This document shows, in pieces, positions 35,967 through 50,498 of a stretch of 64,000 nucleotides of DNA; within the stretch, counting starts at the first letter, position 1, and every line of letters begins with the position of its first letter. The stretch spans positions 1 through 64,000 of the forward strand of contig JAEEXG010000007.1 of assembly GCA_016291405.1 (NCBI GenBank), read 5' to 3'. A program made the position numbers and the translations under genes. The DNA comes from Lachnospiraceae bacterium (lineage in GTDB: Bacteria > Bacillota > Clostridia > Lachnospirales > Lachnospiraceae). The notes below the pieces were generated by a model. The model made no database searches. It was given only the letters and a program-made list of their open reading frames with translations, and was not told the origin of the DNA.

Positions 35967-36611
35967 TTATCTAAAAATAATATACTTACATATCGGATTG
36001 CCCATAGATGAAAACTTTTCTTCGTATTCTGTCATAACGTTTCCTCTCACCATGTTTTCGTCATTGTGAAGATCGTAGGTTATGGCCTTTGCTTTCCAGC
36101 CGGCCGGTTCAAGTTCTTCTATTGCAAAATCAAATAGTGCTCTGTTGTCTGTCTTAAATTCCAAATCTCCGTTTTTCTTTAATATATAATCGTATCTTTC
36201 AAGAAACTCTCTTGAAGGAAGCCTTCTCTTTGCATGTCTGTCCTTTGGCCAGGGATCTGAAAAGTTTAAATATATCTTATCAACTTCTCCCTTAGCGAAT
36301 ACATCCATTATTTCTTTTGCATCTATACAAAGAAATCTGATGTTTTCAGGCTTCTTTTCCATAGTGTCAAGCTTTTGAAGTGCTCTTAACAAAACGCTTG
36401 AGTACCTCTCGATTCCGATATAATTAATGTCCGGATTCCTAAGTGCGTTTTCTGTTAAGAATTTACCTTTTCCCATACCAATTTCTATATATATGGGATT
36501 GTTGTTTTTAAACACCTTTTTCCAGCTTCCTCTTTCCAAAGCCGGTTCCTTTATTACATAGGTGCTGTTATCGATTGCTTCTTTGGCACCTCTTATATTT
36601 CTTAATCTCAT
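35967..36611 (-). CDS. trmB: tRNA (guanine46-N7)-methyltransferase
   Basis: PIYIEIGMGKGKFLTENA; YLNFSDPWPKDRHAKRRL; ATG 36611 after GTGAGGTAATA. Confidence 0.96.
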   Translation of the reverse strand: MRLRNIRGAKEAIDNSTYVIKEPALERGSWKKVFKNNNPIYIEIGMGKGKFLTENALRNPDINYIGIERYSSVLLRALQKLDTMEKKPENIRFLCIDAKEIMDVFAKGEVDKIYLNFSDPWPKDRHAKRRLPSREFLERYDYILKKNGDLEFKTDNRALFDFAIEELEPAGWKAKAITYDLHNDENMVRGNVMTEYEEKFSSMGNPICKYIIFR

Positions 36612-36624
36612 TATTACCTCACAA

Positions 36625-36652
36625 AAAACCGACATCTTTCGATGTCGGTTTT
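36625..36652 (-). terminator. Terminator downstream of DHHW protein gene
   Basis: aaaaccgacatctttcgatgtcggtttt. Confidence 0.85.
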
Positions 36653-36709
36653 ATTATACCTTATTATTGATAATCTTTCAATTTTTACTGTGAACACCCA
36701 CAAATGTAT

Positions 36710-38248
36710 TTATTCTTCCAAGTAAGAAATGACTGCATCGATTGCAGCATCCATTTGATAATCAAATCTTTCAACTGTCTCGATGACAATAACATTTGCG
36801 TTCTTTATATCTTCCTTGGCAAGCTCTGCATCCTGTCTTTGCACAAATACGGATTCTTTAAAATCTTTTCTTATTATCGGTATCATTCCTATTCTGAAGG
36901 AATCGCCAAGCACCACTATCTTGCTGAAGTTTTCGCTGCTTGATTCGTTCTTTTGATAATTATCATATCCGCCTTTTATATCATAAGTTCCCTGTTCAGA
37001 CAGTATTGTGATTTCAGGCTTATAGTCAATGTAATACTCATAATCATCAGGATATCCTGCCGAATTAATACTTCCGGTTCCAAATAATCCTGCTGCCACA
37101 TCCACGCTTTTGGTTACAGGAAGTGATTCTAAGTCTGTTGTTTCCATTCCAAGTTTTTCATAGATTTGCATGGTTGCAACAAAAGCACCGATATTATTCC
37201 AATGTGTATCGTAAGCATAGTAGGTATCATAGTACATCTTTGCCTTTTTAAGTTCTTCCTTAGGAAATAAGAACTTGGCTGAAGAATGCCTTCCCATGTA
37301 TTCGGCAAGATAATCGTTTCTGGTCATTTCAGGCACATTGTCATATGATGGCATGTATTCTGAATATATTTCTTCTTTATTCGGAGCAACCAGGAATACA
37401 ACTTCTTTTCCCTGCTGCTTACACACCTCTTTAAGCCTTTGCATTTGATCCGTTTTTTGTTGAAGCATTTCCTCGTTGTAAAGATTGGTTCCAAGATAGT
37501 AACCTAAAGTATTGTCTCCTGTAAAGAAAAGCCAGTTGTTTCTTCCTTCAATAACCATTCCGTCATGATTTATTGCAGGAAAATAAGATTCATCTACAAG
37601 CTTTGCTTCAAAATCTTCAAATTTTCTTTTATGACAGGTTTTACATTCGTAAATCTTTTTTCCGTATGAAGTATAAGAAGCAGCTATTTCTTCCACAAGC
37701 TCAAATTCATGGTTTATTTGTGGTAAAACTTCTTTTGTTTCTTCCCCTGTTTCTTCATTAACATATACTACATACCCTTCTTCTTTGCATGTAGGTTCTT
37801 TTCTTTCTTTTTCGGTTAGAGTAGCTTCAGAAGGCTTATTTTCAATAACTTCTTCTTTCTTTTCTTCCTCTTTCTTTTCCTCTTTTTCTTCCGGAAGATA
37901 AACCTCCATTTTGCTTTCATTCTTTCCGGCTCCGTAAAAAGCTTTTAAGAGTGCCGGCTGAATAGCGTTTTTGTATGGAATTTCAAGTCCTGTGTTTATT
38001 CTTTGGTTAAGTGAAATCAAATAATTTCTGAAAGGAGCTCTGTCAGAATAGTATTCCTCATATTCTTTCGAATAATCTTTGATGGTTACATCTTCAGACA
38101 TTTCTTTTAAAGCTCTGTTTTCTCCGATTTCCTTTGTAAAGACTTCATACTTCTTAGGATTTTTCTCTACTTCTCTCCAAAGGTAAGTCGGAGCAATCAA
38201 AACAATCATAAATAAAATTATAGATATAAATGATAGTATTTTCTTCAT
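36710..38248 (-). CDS. DHHW/AlgX-like O-acetylation protein with CxxC-containing insert
   Basis: NWLFFTGDN, YYDTYYAYDTHWNNIGAFVA, VVLGDSFR; downstream partner of MBOAT gene. Confidence 0.85.
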   Translation of the reverse strand: MKKILSFISIILFMIVLIAPTYLWREVEKNPKKYEVFTKEIGENRALKEMSEDVTIKDYSKEYEEYYSDRAPFRNYLISLNQRINTGLEIPYKNAIQPALLKAFYGAGKNESKMEVYLPEEKEEKKEEEKKEEVIENKPSEATLTEKERKEPTCKEEGYVVYVNEETGEETKEVLPQINHEFELVEEIAASYTSYGKKIYECKTCHKRKFEDFEAKLVDESYFPAINHDGMVIEGRNNWLFFTGDNTLGYYLGTNLYNEEMLQQKTDQMQRLKEVCKQQGKEVVFLVAPNKEEIYSEYMPSYDNVPEMTRNDYLAEYMGRHSSAKFLFPKEELKKAKMYYDTYYAYDTHWNNIGAFVATMQIYEKLGMETTDLESLPVTKSVDVAAGLFGTGSINSAGYPDDYEYYIDYKPEITILSEQGTYDIKGGYDNYQKNESSSENFSKIVVLGDSFRIGMIPIIRKDFKESVFVQRQDAELAKEDIKNANVIVIETVERFDYQMDAAIDAVISYLEE

Positions 38249-38261
38249 TAGTCACCGTTTC

Positions 38262-39692
38262 TTAAAACTGAAAATATATAAATGGATTGTAGGTTCCGCT
38301 TATGATTAAGATAATCGAATAAGCCAAAACCAGAATTTGTAAAACTATATCAGGAATGCGGACAAATACTTTATCCTTTATTTCTTCGTACTTTTCTTTA
38401 AGGGGTCTTTGCACTATTCCTGAGAATAAAACTGCTGCGATAAGCACTATAATTACTTTCATCGAAAGGAATGAAAGTACTGTGGTGTTAAACTTTCCAC
38501 CGGCAAATAATCTTGATATATAAAGGTTTGCATATTCAAGTGTATCCGATCTAAAGAACACCCAGCCAATCATAACAAGAAACATCGTATAGATTGAATT
38601 TAATATGTTTACTCTGTTTTTATTTAATGCTTTTCCAAGGAACAATCTTTCTATTATAAGAATGATTGCATAGTAAATGCCCCAAAAGAAAAATGTTAAA
38701 TTAGCTCCGTGCCAGATTCCTGTAAGTAAGAAAACAATGAATATGTTTATAAGTGTTCTTACTTTTCCTTTTCTGTTTCCGCCAAGAGGAATATAAACAT
38801 ATTCTCTAAACCATGAAGATAATGAAATGTGCCATCTTCTCCAAAACTCTGTCACAGAAAGTGATGTATAGGGATAGTTAAAGTTCTCTTTAAAGTTAAA
38901 TCCAAGCATTTTTCCTATTCCGATTGCCATGTCGGAATATCCGGAAAAATCGTAGTAGATTTGAAAGGTGTAACATATCATTCCAAGCCATGCTACCCCT
39001 GCTCCGAATGTATCGGGGCTTTTTTCCCAGATTGCATCCACGACCTCGGCAAGTGTATTTGCCAAAATTACTTTCTTTCCAAGTCCGTAACAAAATCTTT
39101 TTATTCCGGCCGCTGTTTTTTCTATAGTTTCTTTTCTTTCATTAAGGTCTTCTTCAATATCGCTGTACTGTACTATAGGACCTGCAATAAGCTGAGGGAA
39201 AAGGGACACATACAAAGCAAAGCTGATTATGTTTCTTTGTACATTTGCTCGTTCTTTGTATACATCTATTACATAAGACATTGCCTGGAATATGTAAAAA
39301 GAAATTCCTATGGGAAGCACCACTTCTTTTACTCCAAAAGCTCCCGGCTCCCTTTTTGAAATCTTTTCTGCCAGTGAAATAAAGAGGTTAAAGTATTTAA
39401 AGTAAAACAGAAGCGAAATATTTAAGACTATGGTGATTATCAGGATAAGCTTTTTATTATCCGCTTTTTCCATAAACCGTCCGCCGATGTAATTTATTAA
39501 AATTACGGCGAGCATCAGGAAAAGATAATAAAAACCACCCCAAGCATAGAACACTAAACTTGCGGTTAGTAAAAAGAGATTTTTTAATCTGATTCTGTCT
39601 TTTCTTTTTAATCGTACACTTTCGAGTATAAAATTAACTACCAAAACAGTAGGTAAAAAAACCCATAAAAAATAAATTGAACTAAAAAGCAT
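38262..39692 (-). CDS. MBOAT family O-acyltransferase (AlgI-like)
   Basis: FLPTVLVVNF..., MLGFNFKENFNYPYTSLSVTEFWRRWHISLSSWFREYVYIPLGGNRKG; GIWHGANLTFFFWG. Confidence 0.95.
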   Translation of the reverse strand: MLFSSIYFLWVFLPTVLVVNFILESVRLKRKDRIRLKNLFLLTASLVFYAWGGFYYLFLMLAVILINYIGGRFMEKADNKKLILIITIVLNISLLFYFKYFNLFISLAEKISKREPGAFGVKEVVLPIGISFYIFQAMSYVIDVYKERANVQRNIISFALYVSLFPQLIAGPIVQYSDIEEDLNERKETIEKTAAGIKRFCYGLGKKVILANTLAEVVDAIWEKSPDTFGAGVAWLGMICYTFQIYYDFSGYSDMAIGIGKMLGFNFKENFNYPYTSLSVTEFWRRWHISLSSWFREYVYIPLGGNRKGKVRTLINIFIVFLLTGIWHGANLTFFFWGIYYAIILIIERLFLGKALNKNRVNILNSIYTMFLVMIGWVFFRSDTLEYANLYISRLFAGGKFNTTVLSFLSMKVIIVLIAAVLFSGIVQRPLKEKYEEIKDKVFVRIPDIVLQILVLAYSIILIISGTYNPFIYFQF

Positions 39693-39784
39693 CTAATTTC
39701 CCCTATTATTTTTTTCCATTATATCATTTTTCTTTCAATCTTAATGCTATAATATGTTAAGAATCATTTTAGATGAGGAAAGAT

Positions 39785-41275
39785 ATGATTAAGAAAAGGT
39801 ATTTTAAGATTTTCTCCACTCTAATTTCATTATGTATTCTTTTATCTCCCATAACTTCTTATGCGGATTTCATGGACGATATGGAAGAGCAAAAACTTCT
39901 GCCGATTCAATCAAACGAATGGCCGAACTGGCCGGCAGGCCCGCAGATTGGAGCTTATTCCGCAATTTTAATGGATGTTGATACAGGCGCCATTTTATAC
40001 GATAAAAATTCTCATACAGAAATGTTTCCCGCAAGCACCACAAAAATGCTTACCTGCTTACTTGCTTTAGAAAAGGAAGGTTCTAATCTAAACGATCTTG
40101 TGTACTTTTCAAAAGAAGCAGTAGAATCCGTAACTTTGGATGCTTCAAATATGGGCTTAAATGTTGGAAACAAAATGACTTTGGAAGAATGCCTTTACGG
40201 AATTCTTGTTGCATCGGCAAACGAAATTTCAAATGCCGTTGCAGAATATACAACCGGCGATATTCCTTCATTTGTAAAACTTATGAATGAGCGGGCAAAA
40301 GAAATCGGATGCCTAAACACTCATTTTAACAATGTCCACGGTTACACAGATCCAAATCACTATTCATCTGCTTACGATTTGGCTCTTATCGGAAAAGAGT
40401 TCTTTTCAAATGAACTTCTTGCAAAAATGTCCAGGACTCCAAGTTATCATTGGTACCCTACAGAATATCAGCCTGATGATATGCAGCTTGGCTCCACCAA
40501 CTACTTTTTAAAGGGCAGAAAATATTGTGAAGGATTGGTTGGTTCAAAGACCGGATTTACCGATGAATCAAGATGTGTGCTTGTAACCTGTGCAGAAAGA
40601 AACGGCATGCGACTTATAGCCGTAGTGATGCAGGAAGAAAATCCTTATCAATACGATGACACAAACACTCTTTTAGATTATGGTTTTTCAAACTTTGACA
40701 GAGTAAAAGTAAGTGATTACGAGACTAAATACATAATTACCGATGAAACCTTTTTCCACTCAGATTCCTCGGTTTTTGGAGATTCATCAAGTATTCTTTC
40801 TTTGGATAATGACGCTTACATCACACTACCTAAAACAACTTCATTTAATAACTTAACTTCAACTCTTACTTTAAACAAAGAAGCAGGTTCCGATACCATA
40901 GCCACAATAACTTACAGATATAACAATGTTTTCTTAGGTAATGCGGATATCCTCTTTTCTCAAAAAGCTGAAACCTCTTTCGTCTTTGACGAAACGGAAC
41001 CTGAAATTGTAGATGAAGAAGCCGAAGAAAAAGAACCCGTTTTTATTTACATTAACTACATAATCTATGCGATTATCGGTCTCTTTGTACTTGTTGTAAT
41101 AATTGCAGTTCTTCATAAGATTTTGGCTACTTACCATTTTGCCGAAAGAAGAAAAGCTTCAAGACGCTTTAAGAAAAGAAAAATTACTCACGGGCCTTCT
41201 TTTAAAGCTTACAAAAATATGAAAGAAAAGAAAGTTAAAAAGAAAAAGAGAAGTTCTTCTTACATTGATTTATAA
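39785..41275 (+). CDS. D-alanyl-D-alanine carboxypeptidase (penicillin-binding protein 5/6 family)
   Basis: Signal peptide, PASTTKMLTCLLAL (SxxK), SAN, KTGFT motifs, C-terminal TM and basic tail. Confidence 0.92.
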   Translation: MIKKRYFKIFSTLISLCILLSPITSYADFMDDMEEQKLLPIQSNEWPNWPAGPQIGAYSAILMDVDTGAILYDKNSHTEMFPASTTKMLTCLLALEKEGSNLNDLVYFSKEAVESVTLDASNMGLNVGNKMTLEECLYGILVASANEISNAVAEYTTGDIPSFVKLMNERAKEIGCLNTHFNNVHGYTDPNHYSSAYDLALIGKEFFSNELLAKMSRTPSYHWYPTEYQPDDMQLGSTNYFLKGRKYCEGLVGSKTGFTDESRCVLVTCAERNGMRLIAVVMQEENPYQYDDTNTLLDYGFSNFDRVKVSDYETKYIITDETFFHSDSSVFGDSSSILSLDNDAYITLPKTTSFNNLTSTLTLNKEAGSDTIATITYRYNNVFLGNADILFSQKAETSFVFDETEPEIVDEEAEEKEPVFIYINYIIYAIIGLFVLVVIIAVLHKILATYHFAERRKASRRFKKRKITHGPSFKAYKNMKEKKVKKKKRSSSYIDL

Positions 41276-41276
41276 A

Positions 41277-41307
41277 ATAAAAGACCACCGAAATATCGGT
41301 GGTCTTT
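41277..41307. terminator. Bidirectional terminator between dac gene and gyrA
   Basis: aaagaccaccgaaatatcggtggtcttt between convergent genes. Confidence 0.88.
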
Positions 41308-41311
41308 AAAT

Positions 41312-43846
41312 TTATTCTTCGTCGTTTTCTTCTGTAGCTTCTTCGCTTACTTCTTCAGACTCTTCCAAAACTTCCTCGCTAAGTCCAAGTCCGTTTCTTA
41401 CTTTAGCAATCTTAGCAATTTTAACTCCGTCTCTAAGATCCATAAGCTTAACACCTGAAGTGATACGGCTGATTTCTTTGATGTCACTCATTCTAATCTG
41501 AATGATAATACCCTGTGTGGTAATCATCATGATTTCGTGATCATCAGTAACTGCCTTAACACCTACAAGTTCACCGGTCTTTTCGGTAATTCTGTAGCAC
41601 TTAAGTCCTTTACCGCCACGGTGCTGAATCTTAAAGTCTTCAAGTTTTGTTCTCTTACCGATACCGTTTTCAGATACCACTAAGAGTGAATCGCCCTGAT
41701 GATCTAACTGCATTCCGATAACATCATCATCTTTATCAAGTTCGATACCTTTAACACCTGTTGCCGCACGGCTCAAAGGTCTAACTTCGGATTCATCAAA
41801 CTCGATGCTCATACCCTTTCTTGTAACGATAAAGATTTTATCGTTTTCGGTAGTGGTCTTTACTTCGATAAGTCTGTCATCTTCACGTAAGTTGATGGCG
41901 TTCAAACCATTCTTTCTAATGTTAGCAAACTCAATAATGGGAGTTTTCTTAACAACACCCTTTTGAGTTACAAAGAATAAGCACTTTCCTTCATTGAAAT
42001 CTTCAATGGGGATGATTGCGTTTACTTTTTCTCCGGGACCTAACTGAAGCAGGTTAACCATTGCAGTTCCTCTGGAGATTCTGCTTGCTTCCGGAATTTC
42101 ATAAACCTTTAATCTGTATGCTCTTCCGAAGTTTGTAAAGAACATGATATATCCGTGAGTGTTGGTCATAAGAAGATCTCTCATGAAATCCTGTTCAACA
42201 GGTTTCATGCCGGTGATTCCTACACCGCCACGGTTCTGCGCACGGAAGTTATCCACAGTCATACGCTTGATATACCCAAGATTACTGCAGGTAATAACAA
42301 CGTTTTCATTTGGAATCAAATCTTCATCCATGATGTCATATTCATCACGTCCGATAGATGATTTTCTTTCATCACCGTATTTATCGGAGATTTCCTGAAT
42401 TTCTGTCTTAATAACACCAAGGAGTAATTTTTCATCTGCCAAGATTGCTTTTAAGTGAGCAATCAATTTAACAAGTTCTTCGTGTTCTTCATTTAACTTT
42501 TCACGTTCCAAACCTGTTAAAGCACGAAGTCTCATATCAACGATGGCCTGGGCCTGGGCATCGGATAAAGCAAATCTTTGAATCAACTTTTCCTTTGCTT
42601 CGGGTGTGTTGGCACTGCCTCTTATGATAGAAATTACTTCGTCAATATTATCTAAAGCAATAAGTAAGCCCTGTAAAATGTGGTCTCTTTCTTCTGCTTT
42701 ATTTAATTCAAACTTTGTTCTTCTTGTTACAACTTCTTCCTGATGCTTTAAGTAATACTTAAGCATTTCAAGAAGGTTTAATACCTTGGGCTCGTTATTT
42801 ACCAAAGCAAGCATAATTACGCCGAAAGTATCCTGAAGTTGTGTGTGCTTATATAATTTGTTAAGCACCACGTTTGCGTTTACGTCTCTTCTTAATTCAA
42901 TAACGATACGCATTCCTTCACGGCTTGTTTCATCTCTTAAATCTGTAATACCGTCGATTCTCTTTTCTTTAACAAGTTCGGCGATTTTTTCGATTAATCT
43001 TGCTTTGTTAACTAAGTAAGGAAGCTCTGTAACAATAATTCTGCTCTTACCGTTAGGCATTTCTTCAATATCCGTAACGGCTCTTACTCTTACTTTTCCT
43101 CTACCTGTTCTGTAGGCTTCTTCGCATCCTCTTGTTCCTAAAATCATTGCACCGGTAGGAAAATCGGGAGCTTTAATGATATCAAGAACTTCTTCGATTT
43201 CTGTATCTCTGTCTTCTTCTACTTTGTTATCAATGATTTTTACAACCGCTTTTACCACTTCTCTTAAATTGTGAGGTGGAATGTTTGTTGCCATACCTAC
43301 TGCAATACCGGTTGTTCCGTTTACCAAAAGATTGGGGTAACGGCTGGGAAGTACTACAGGTTCTTTTTCCGTTTCATCAAAGTTAGGAATAAAATCAACA
43401 GTATCTTTATTTAAGTCTGCCAAAAGTTCCATTGAAATTTTAGAGAGTCTGGCTTCTGTGTAACGCATTGCGGCTGCACCGTCACCGTCCACCGATCCAA
43501 AGTTTCCGTGACCGTCAATAAGCGGATATCTTAATGACCAGTCTTGAGCCATATTTACTAAAGCTCCGTATATGGAACTGTCTCCGTGAGGATGGTATTT
43601 ACCCATCGTATCACCGACAATTCTGGCACTTTTTCTGTGAGGCTTGTCGGGACCGTTATTTAATTCAATCATGGAGTATAAAACTCGGCGTTGTACCGGT
43701 TTTAAACCATCTCTTACATCAGGCAATGCTCTTGCGGCAATTACGCTCATGGCATAATCGATGTAAGATGATTCCATGGTCTTTTTTAAATCTACCTCAT
43801 GTATTTTGTCGTACTGTGGTACATTGTCAAAAATCTGGTCGTCCAT
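41312..43846 (-). CDS. gyrA: DNA gyrase subunit A
   Basis: [45 protein letters not shown]; acidic C-terminal tail. Confidence 0.98.
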   Translation of the reverse strand: MDDQIFDNVPQYDKIHEVDLKKTMESSYIDYAMSVIAARALPDVRDGLKPVQRRVLYSMIELNNGPDKPHRKSARIVGDTMGKYHPHGDSSIYGALVNMAQDWSLRYPLIDGHGNFGSVDGDGAAAMRYTEARLSKISMELLADLNKDTVDFIPNFDETEKEPVVLPSRYPNLLVNGTTGIAVGMATNIPPHNLREVVKAVVKIIDNKVEEDRDTEIEEVLDIIKAPDFPTGAMILGTRGCEEAYRTGRGKVRVRAVTDIEEMPNGKSRIIVTELPYLVNKARLIEKIAELVKEKRIDGITDLRDETSREGMRIVIELRRDVNANVVLNKLYKHTQLQDTFGVIMLALVNNEPKVLNLLEMLKYYLKHQEEVVTRRTKFELNKAEERDHILQGLLIALDNIDEVISIIRGSANTPEAKEKLIQRFALSDAQAQAIVDMRLRALTGLEREKLNEEHEELVKLIAHLKAILADEKLLLGVIKTEIQEISDKYGDERKSSIGRDEYDIMDEDLIPNENVVITCSNLGYIKRMTVDNFRAQNRGGVGITGMKPVEQDFMRDLLMTNTHGYIMFFTNFGRAYRLKVYEIPEASRISRGTAMVNLLQLGPGEKVNAIIPIEDFNEGKCLFFVTQKGVVKKTPIIEFANIRKNGLNAINLREDDRLIEVKTTTENDKIFIVTRKGMSIEFDESEVRPLSRAATGVKGIELDKDDDVIGMQLDHQGDSLLVVSENGIGKRTKLEDFKIQHRGGKGLKCYRITEKTGELVGVKAVTDDHEIMMITTQGIIIQIRMSDIKEISRITSGVKLMDLRDGVKIAKIAKVRNGLGLSEEVLEESEEVSEEATEENDEE

Positions 43847-43885
43847 CTTTTCTCCTAATAATTTATAGCAATTTCCTTTATTACT

Positions 43886-47043
<3,158 letters not shown>

Positions 47044-47049
47044 AAAAGT

Positions 47050-47259
47050 TTACTTTTGAATCTTTATAGTCTGTCCGTTAAAAGAAACCTCATCTCCGGC
47101 GTATAACTTTCGACCTCTTCTTGTATCAACTTCACCGTTTACCAAAACATTACCTTCGGTAATTTCAATCTTGGCTTCAACTCCGTTTTCAACAAAACCG
47201 GCAGCTTTTAAAGCCTGGCCAAGTTTAATAAAATCCTCTTTTAAAGTAATAACTTCCAT
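47050..47259 (-). CDS. S4 domain RNA-binding protein (YaaA-like)
   Basis: IKLGQALKAAGFVENGVEAKIEITEGNVLVNGEVDTRRGRKLYAGDEVSF between recF and dnaN. Confidence 0.92.
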   Translation of the reverse strand: MEVITLKEDFIKLGQALKAAGFVENGVEAKIEITEGNVLVNGEVDTRRGRKLYAGDEVSFNGQTIKIQK

Positions 47260-47262
47260 TAC

Positions 47263-48369
47263 TTACTCCTTAATGAAATTTACAGGTAAAATGAAGTATA
47301 CATATGTATCTTCATCATTTCTGATGATACAAGGGCTCTTTGCATTAATCATATACATATTGATTTCTTCTTCTTCCAAAACCTTTAATACATCAAGGAA
47401 GAACTTAGGTCTGAAAGCAATCGCAATGTCTTTTCCGCTCTTTTCACATGAAATGTTTTCTTTCATTTCACCAACGATAGTCTTAATAGACAAATCAATC
47501 TTTTCATCACTTACGTCAAATACGATAGGTTTATTTTCACCTTCTCTTAACATAAGTGTTCCTCTGTCTATACCTTCATAAAGATCTTTGTTTCTAACCT
47601 TTATCTTTGTTTCATAATCATTGTTAAGCATCTGCTCATAGTTAAAGTACTGGCCTTCAACCAATCTTGAAACAATAGTTGTGTTTTCAAGTTCAAATAA
47701 AACATGATTCTTTTCAAAGTAAATAACAACGTCTTTATTTACATCACCGGTAAGAATTCTTGAAATTTCATTCAAAGTCTTTCCTGGAATGATAACTTTG
47801 TTATCAGGATATGTGTTCTTTAATGCTACTTTTCTGTATGCGATTCTGTAGCCGTCCAAAGCAACAACTTTAAGTGTATCGTTACTTATTTCAAAAAGCT
47901 CTGAATTCATCATATGGTTTGAGTTATTTTCAGATAAACAGAAAATTGTCTGTCTTATAACATCTCTTAAAGAAAACTCGCTTATTAAAATACTGTCTGT
48001 TTTGCTTATTTTAGGTAATGCTGTAAAATCATCACCATCTTTACCGATAAGATTTATGAATGAATTCTCACATGTAATGTGTGTAACAAAGTTTTCTTCA
48101 ACATCAAGTGTAACTGTATTTTCAGGAAGCTTTCTTACGATATCTGAAAGAAACTTAGCATCCAATGCTACATTTCCTTCTCTTTCAATTGTTCCTTCAA
48201 CAACAGTTTCTATTCCAAGTTCTCCATCATTTGCAGTCAAAGTAATTTTACCTTTCTCTGCTTTTATAAGAATGCACTGAAGAATAGACATTGAAGTCTT
48301 AGCAGGAACTGCTTTTGAAACAATGTTAACTCCGTTTAAAAGATTATTCTTTGAACAAATGATTTTCAT
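47263..48369 (-). CDS. dnaN: DNA polymerase III beta sliding clamp
   Basis: MKIICSKNNLLNGVNIVSKAVPAKTSMSILQCILIKAEKGKITLTANDGELGIET; synteny. Confidence 0.97.
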   Translation of the reverse strand: MKIICSKNNLLNGVNIVSKAVPAKTSMSILQCILIKAEKGKITLTANDGELGIETVVEGTIEREGNVALDAKFLSDIVRKLPENTVTLDVEENFVTHITCENSFINLIGKDGDDFTALPKISKTDSILISEFSLRDVIRQTIFCLSENNSNHMMNSELFEISNDTLKVVALDGYRIAYRKVALKNTYPDNKVIIPGKTLNEISRILTGDVNKDVVIYFEKNHVLFELENTTIVSRLVEGQYFNYEQMLNNDYETKIKVRNKDLYEGIDRGTLMLREGENKPIVFDVSDEKIDLSIKTIVGEMKENISCEKSGKDIAIAFRPKFFLDVLKVLEEEEINMYMINAKSPCIIRNDEDTYVYFILPVNFIKE

Positions 48370-48621
48370 GTGTATAACTCCCTTCGCAAAAAAATTTGCG
48401 GTTTTTAATATATATTATTTTTATAATTAACAGTATTAATATTAGGGGGTGTTGATTAGTGGAAAACCTTAATTTTTTTGATTAATTAAACCTTTTTAAA
48501 TGATGATAATTATGTTAAAAAGATAATTTTTTATGTTTATAAATTGGTGGTTTTCCACAGCCCTTAAAATTTGAAAATTTGTTATTTTCTTTATCCACAT
48601 CCAATTAACATCTTTTGTTAA
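48370..48621. other. Candidate second oriC sub-region (dnaA-dnaN intergenic, AT-rich with DnaA box)
   Basis: TTATCCACA at 48591..48599, TTTTCCACA at 48551..48559; long A/T tracts 48400-48540. Confidence 0.55.
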
Positions 48622-49977
48622 TTAATTTGGGGATATTTTGCTTATAATTATTTCTATTTTTGAAGCAAGATCAGGGTTCTTTTTTATATCTTCCGCAATC
48701 TTATCTCTTCCGTGCATTACGGTTGTATGATCTCTGTTACCTAAAAATGCTCCGATTTCATTAAGTGAGTAATCAGTCATTTCGGTGCATAAGTACATAG
48801 CAATCTGTCTTGGAAGAGCGATATCCGCACTTCGTTTCTTTGAGTAAATTGATTCTGCTTTTACTCCAAAGTGTTCCGCAACTATATCTGTTATATATGA
48901 AGGAGTTAATTTAAGAGGCTTATCCGGATAGATAACATCTCTTAAAGCTTCTTCAGCTCTTTGTAAATTCATTTCAACATTGTTTAACTTTGAGTAAGCG
49001 ATTATTTTATTAAAAGCTCCTTCAAGTTCACGGATATTTGACTTAATATTCGTTGCAATGTATTCAATTATTTCCTTATTAATATAGCGATCGCAATTCT
49101 CTGCATTTTTCATTAGAATTGCCATACGTGTTTCATAATCGGGAGCCTGTATATCTGTAATAAGTCCCCATTCAAATCTTGATCTGAATCTTTCTTCCAA
49201 TGTTTCCATTTTCTTAGGAGGCTTATCGGATGAAAGAACTATTTGTTTTCCGGTTGAATGTAATGCATTAAATGTGTTAAAGAATTCTTCCTGGGTTGCA
49301 TCTTTACCTATAATAAATTGAACGTCATCGACCATAAGTACATCGACGGTTCTGTATTTTTCTCTAAGTTTGGTAATTGCTGTTGCATTACCGCTTCTTA
49401 CAGATTCGATTACTTCGTTGGTAAATTGCTCACTGGTTACATATAAAACTTTCATGTTTGGATTTTGTTCCAAAATGAAATGTCCGATTGCATGCATTAA
49501 GTGAGTCTTTCCAAGACCCGCTCCTCCGTAAATGTACAAAGGATTGTAAACGGTTCCCGGAGATTCGGCCACAGCCAAAGAAGCTGCATGAGCCATTTTG
49601 TTGTTTGAACCTACAACGAAAGTATCAAATTTGTATTTAGGATTTAAATTAGCGTTTTCTGAATTTATGTTATAAACATTGTTTACCGTTCCGGTAACAG
49701 AATCCGATGTATTAACATCCTTTTCAAGTTTGAAAACAACATCATACTCATGATTGAACATTTCAGATATTGTTACATGGAAAGGATCTCCATATTTCAT
49801 ATTGATATAACTAAGGGATTGAGCTTTTTCAGACGGAATAATGATAACTACTGTATCATTTTCGATAGAATGAAACTTTAAGGGCATAATCCAGGTGTTG
49901 AAGGATACATCGGTAAGCTCATATTCTTTACGGACTGTTTCTTTAATTAAGTCCCATTTTTCACTTATTCCCGACAT
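48622..49977 (-). CDS. dnaA: Chromosomal replication initiator protein DnaA
   Basis: YGGAGLGKTHLMHAIGHF, LMVDDVQFI, DHTTVMHGRDKI; ATG 49977 behind GGAGG. Confidence 0.98.
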   Translation of the reverse strand: MSGISEKWDLIKETVRKEYELTDVSFNTWIMPLKFHSIENDTVVIIIPSEKAQSLSYINMKYGDPFHVTISEMFNHEYDVVFKLEKDVNTSDSVTGTVNNVYNINSENANLNPKYKFDTFVVGSNNKMAHAASLAVAESPGTVYNPLYIYGGAGLGKTHLMHAIGHFILEQNPNMKVLYVTSEQFTNEVIESVRSGNATAITKLREKYRTVDVLMVDDVQFIIGKDATQEEFFNTFNALHSTGKQIVLSSDKPPKKMETLEERFRSRFEWGLITDIQAPDYETRMAILMKNAENCDRYINKEIIEYIATNIKSNIRELEGAFNKIIAYSKLNNVEMNLQRAEEALRDVIYPDKPLKLTPSYITDIVAEHFGVKAESIYSKKRSADIALPRQIAMYLCTEMTDYSLNEIGAFLGNRDHTTVMHGRDKIAEDIKKNPDLASKIEIIISKISPN

Positions 49978-50044
49978 AAATACCTCCAAATTACCATAAA
50001 AATATATCTACTTTATCTTACTCTAATATAAGAAATAATTCAAT

Positions 50045-50300
50045 TGATTATTTATCCACAATATCCACATTTTTTTATCCACATTTTGTGGATAACATTG
50101 ATTATAATTCATTATTTTTCCTTATAAAAATCTTATATGTGGATATCATTTTTATTTATATTAACATACTCAAACACAGTAAAATAAGGGCTTTTTTATA
50201 TCTTGTAAAAACTTTTAAACCAATTATCCACAAGATATTCACTTTTTGTGGATAAAGATATGTGGAAAGCAGTTATCCACCGCTTATCCACTATTGGTAA
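50045..50300. other. oriC: Candidate chromosomal replication origin, DnaA-box cluster
   Basis: Perfect TTATCCACA/TGTGGATAA at 50052(+), 50075(+), 50087(-), 50224(+), 50247(-); variants at 50061, 50138(-), 50261(-), 50273, 50284. Confidence 0.93.
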
Positions 50301-50385
50301 AAATCAACATTTTGTGGTTTAAAATTTGGTGAAAAACATCATATAGAGGCAGGAAAATTTAATAAATTCAATTCTTTTGTTTTCC

Positions 50386-50414
50386 TTGACTATGTACATT
50401 CTTTTTAATATAAT
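50386..50414 (+). promoter_or_regulatory. SigA-type promoter for rpmH operon
   Basis: TTGACT - 17 bp - TATAAT. Confidence 0.8.
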
Positions 50415-50498
50415 CGTATTGCTGTTTCCACGTAAATTTTTAAAAATAATAGTTACCTTATATATATAATTAAGGTTGAGTAAGGAGGTGTTTGTTCC

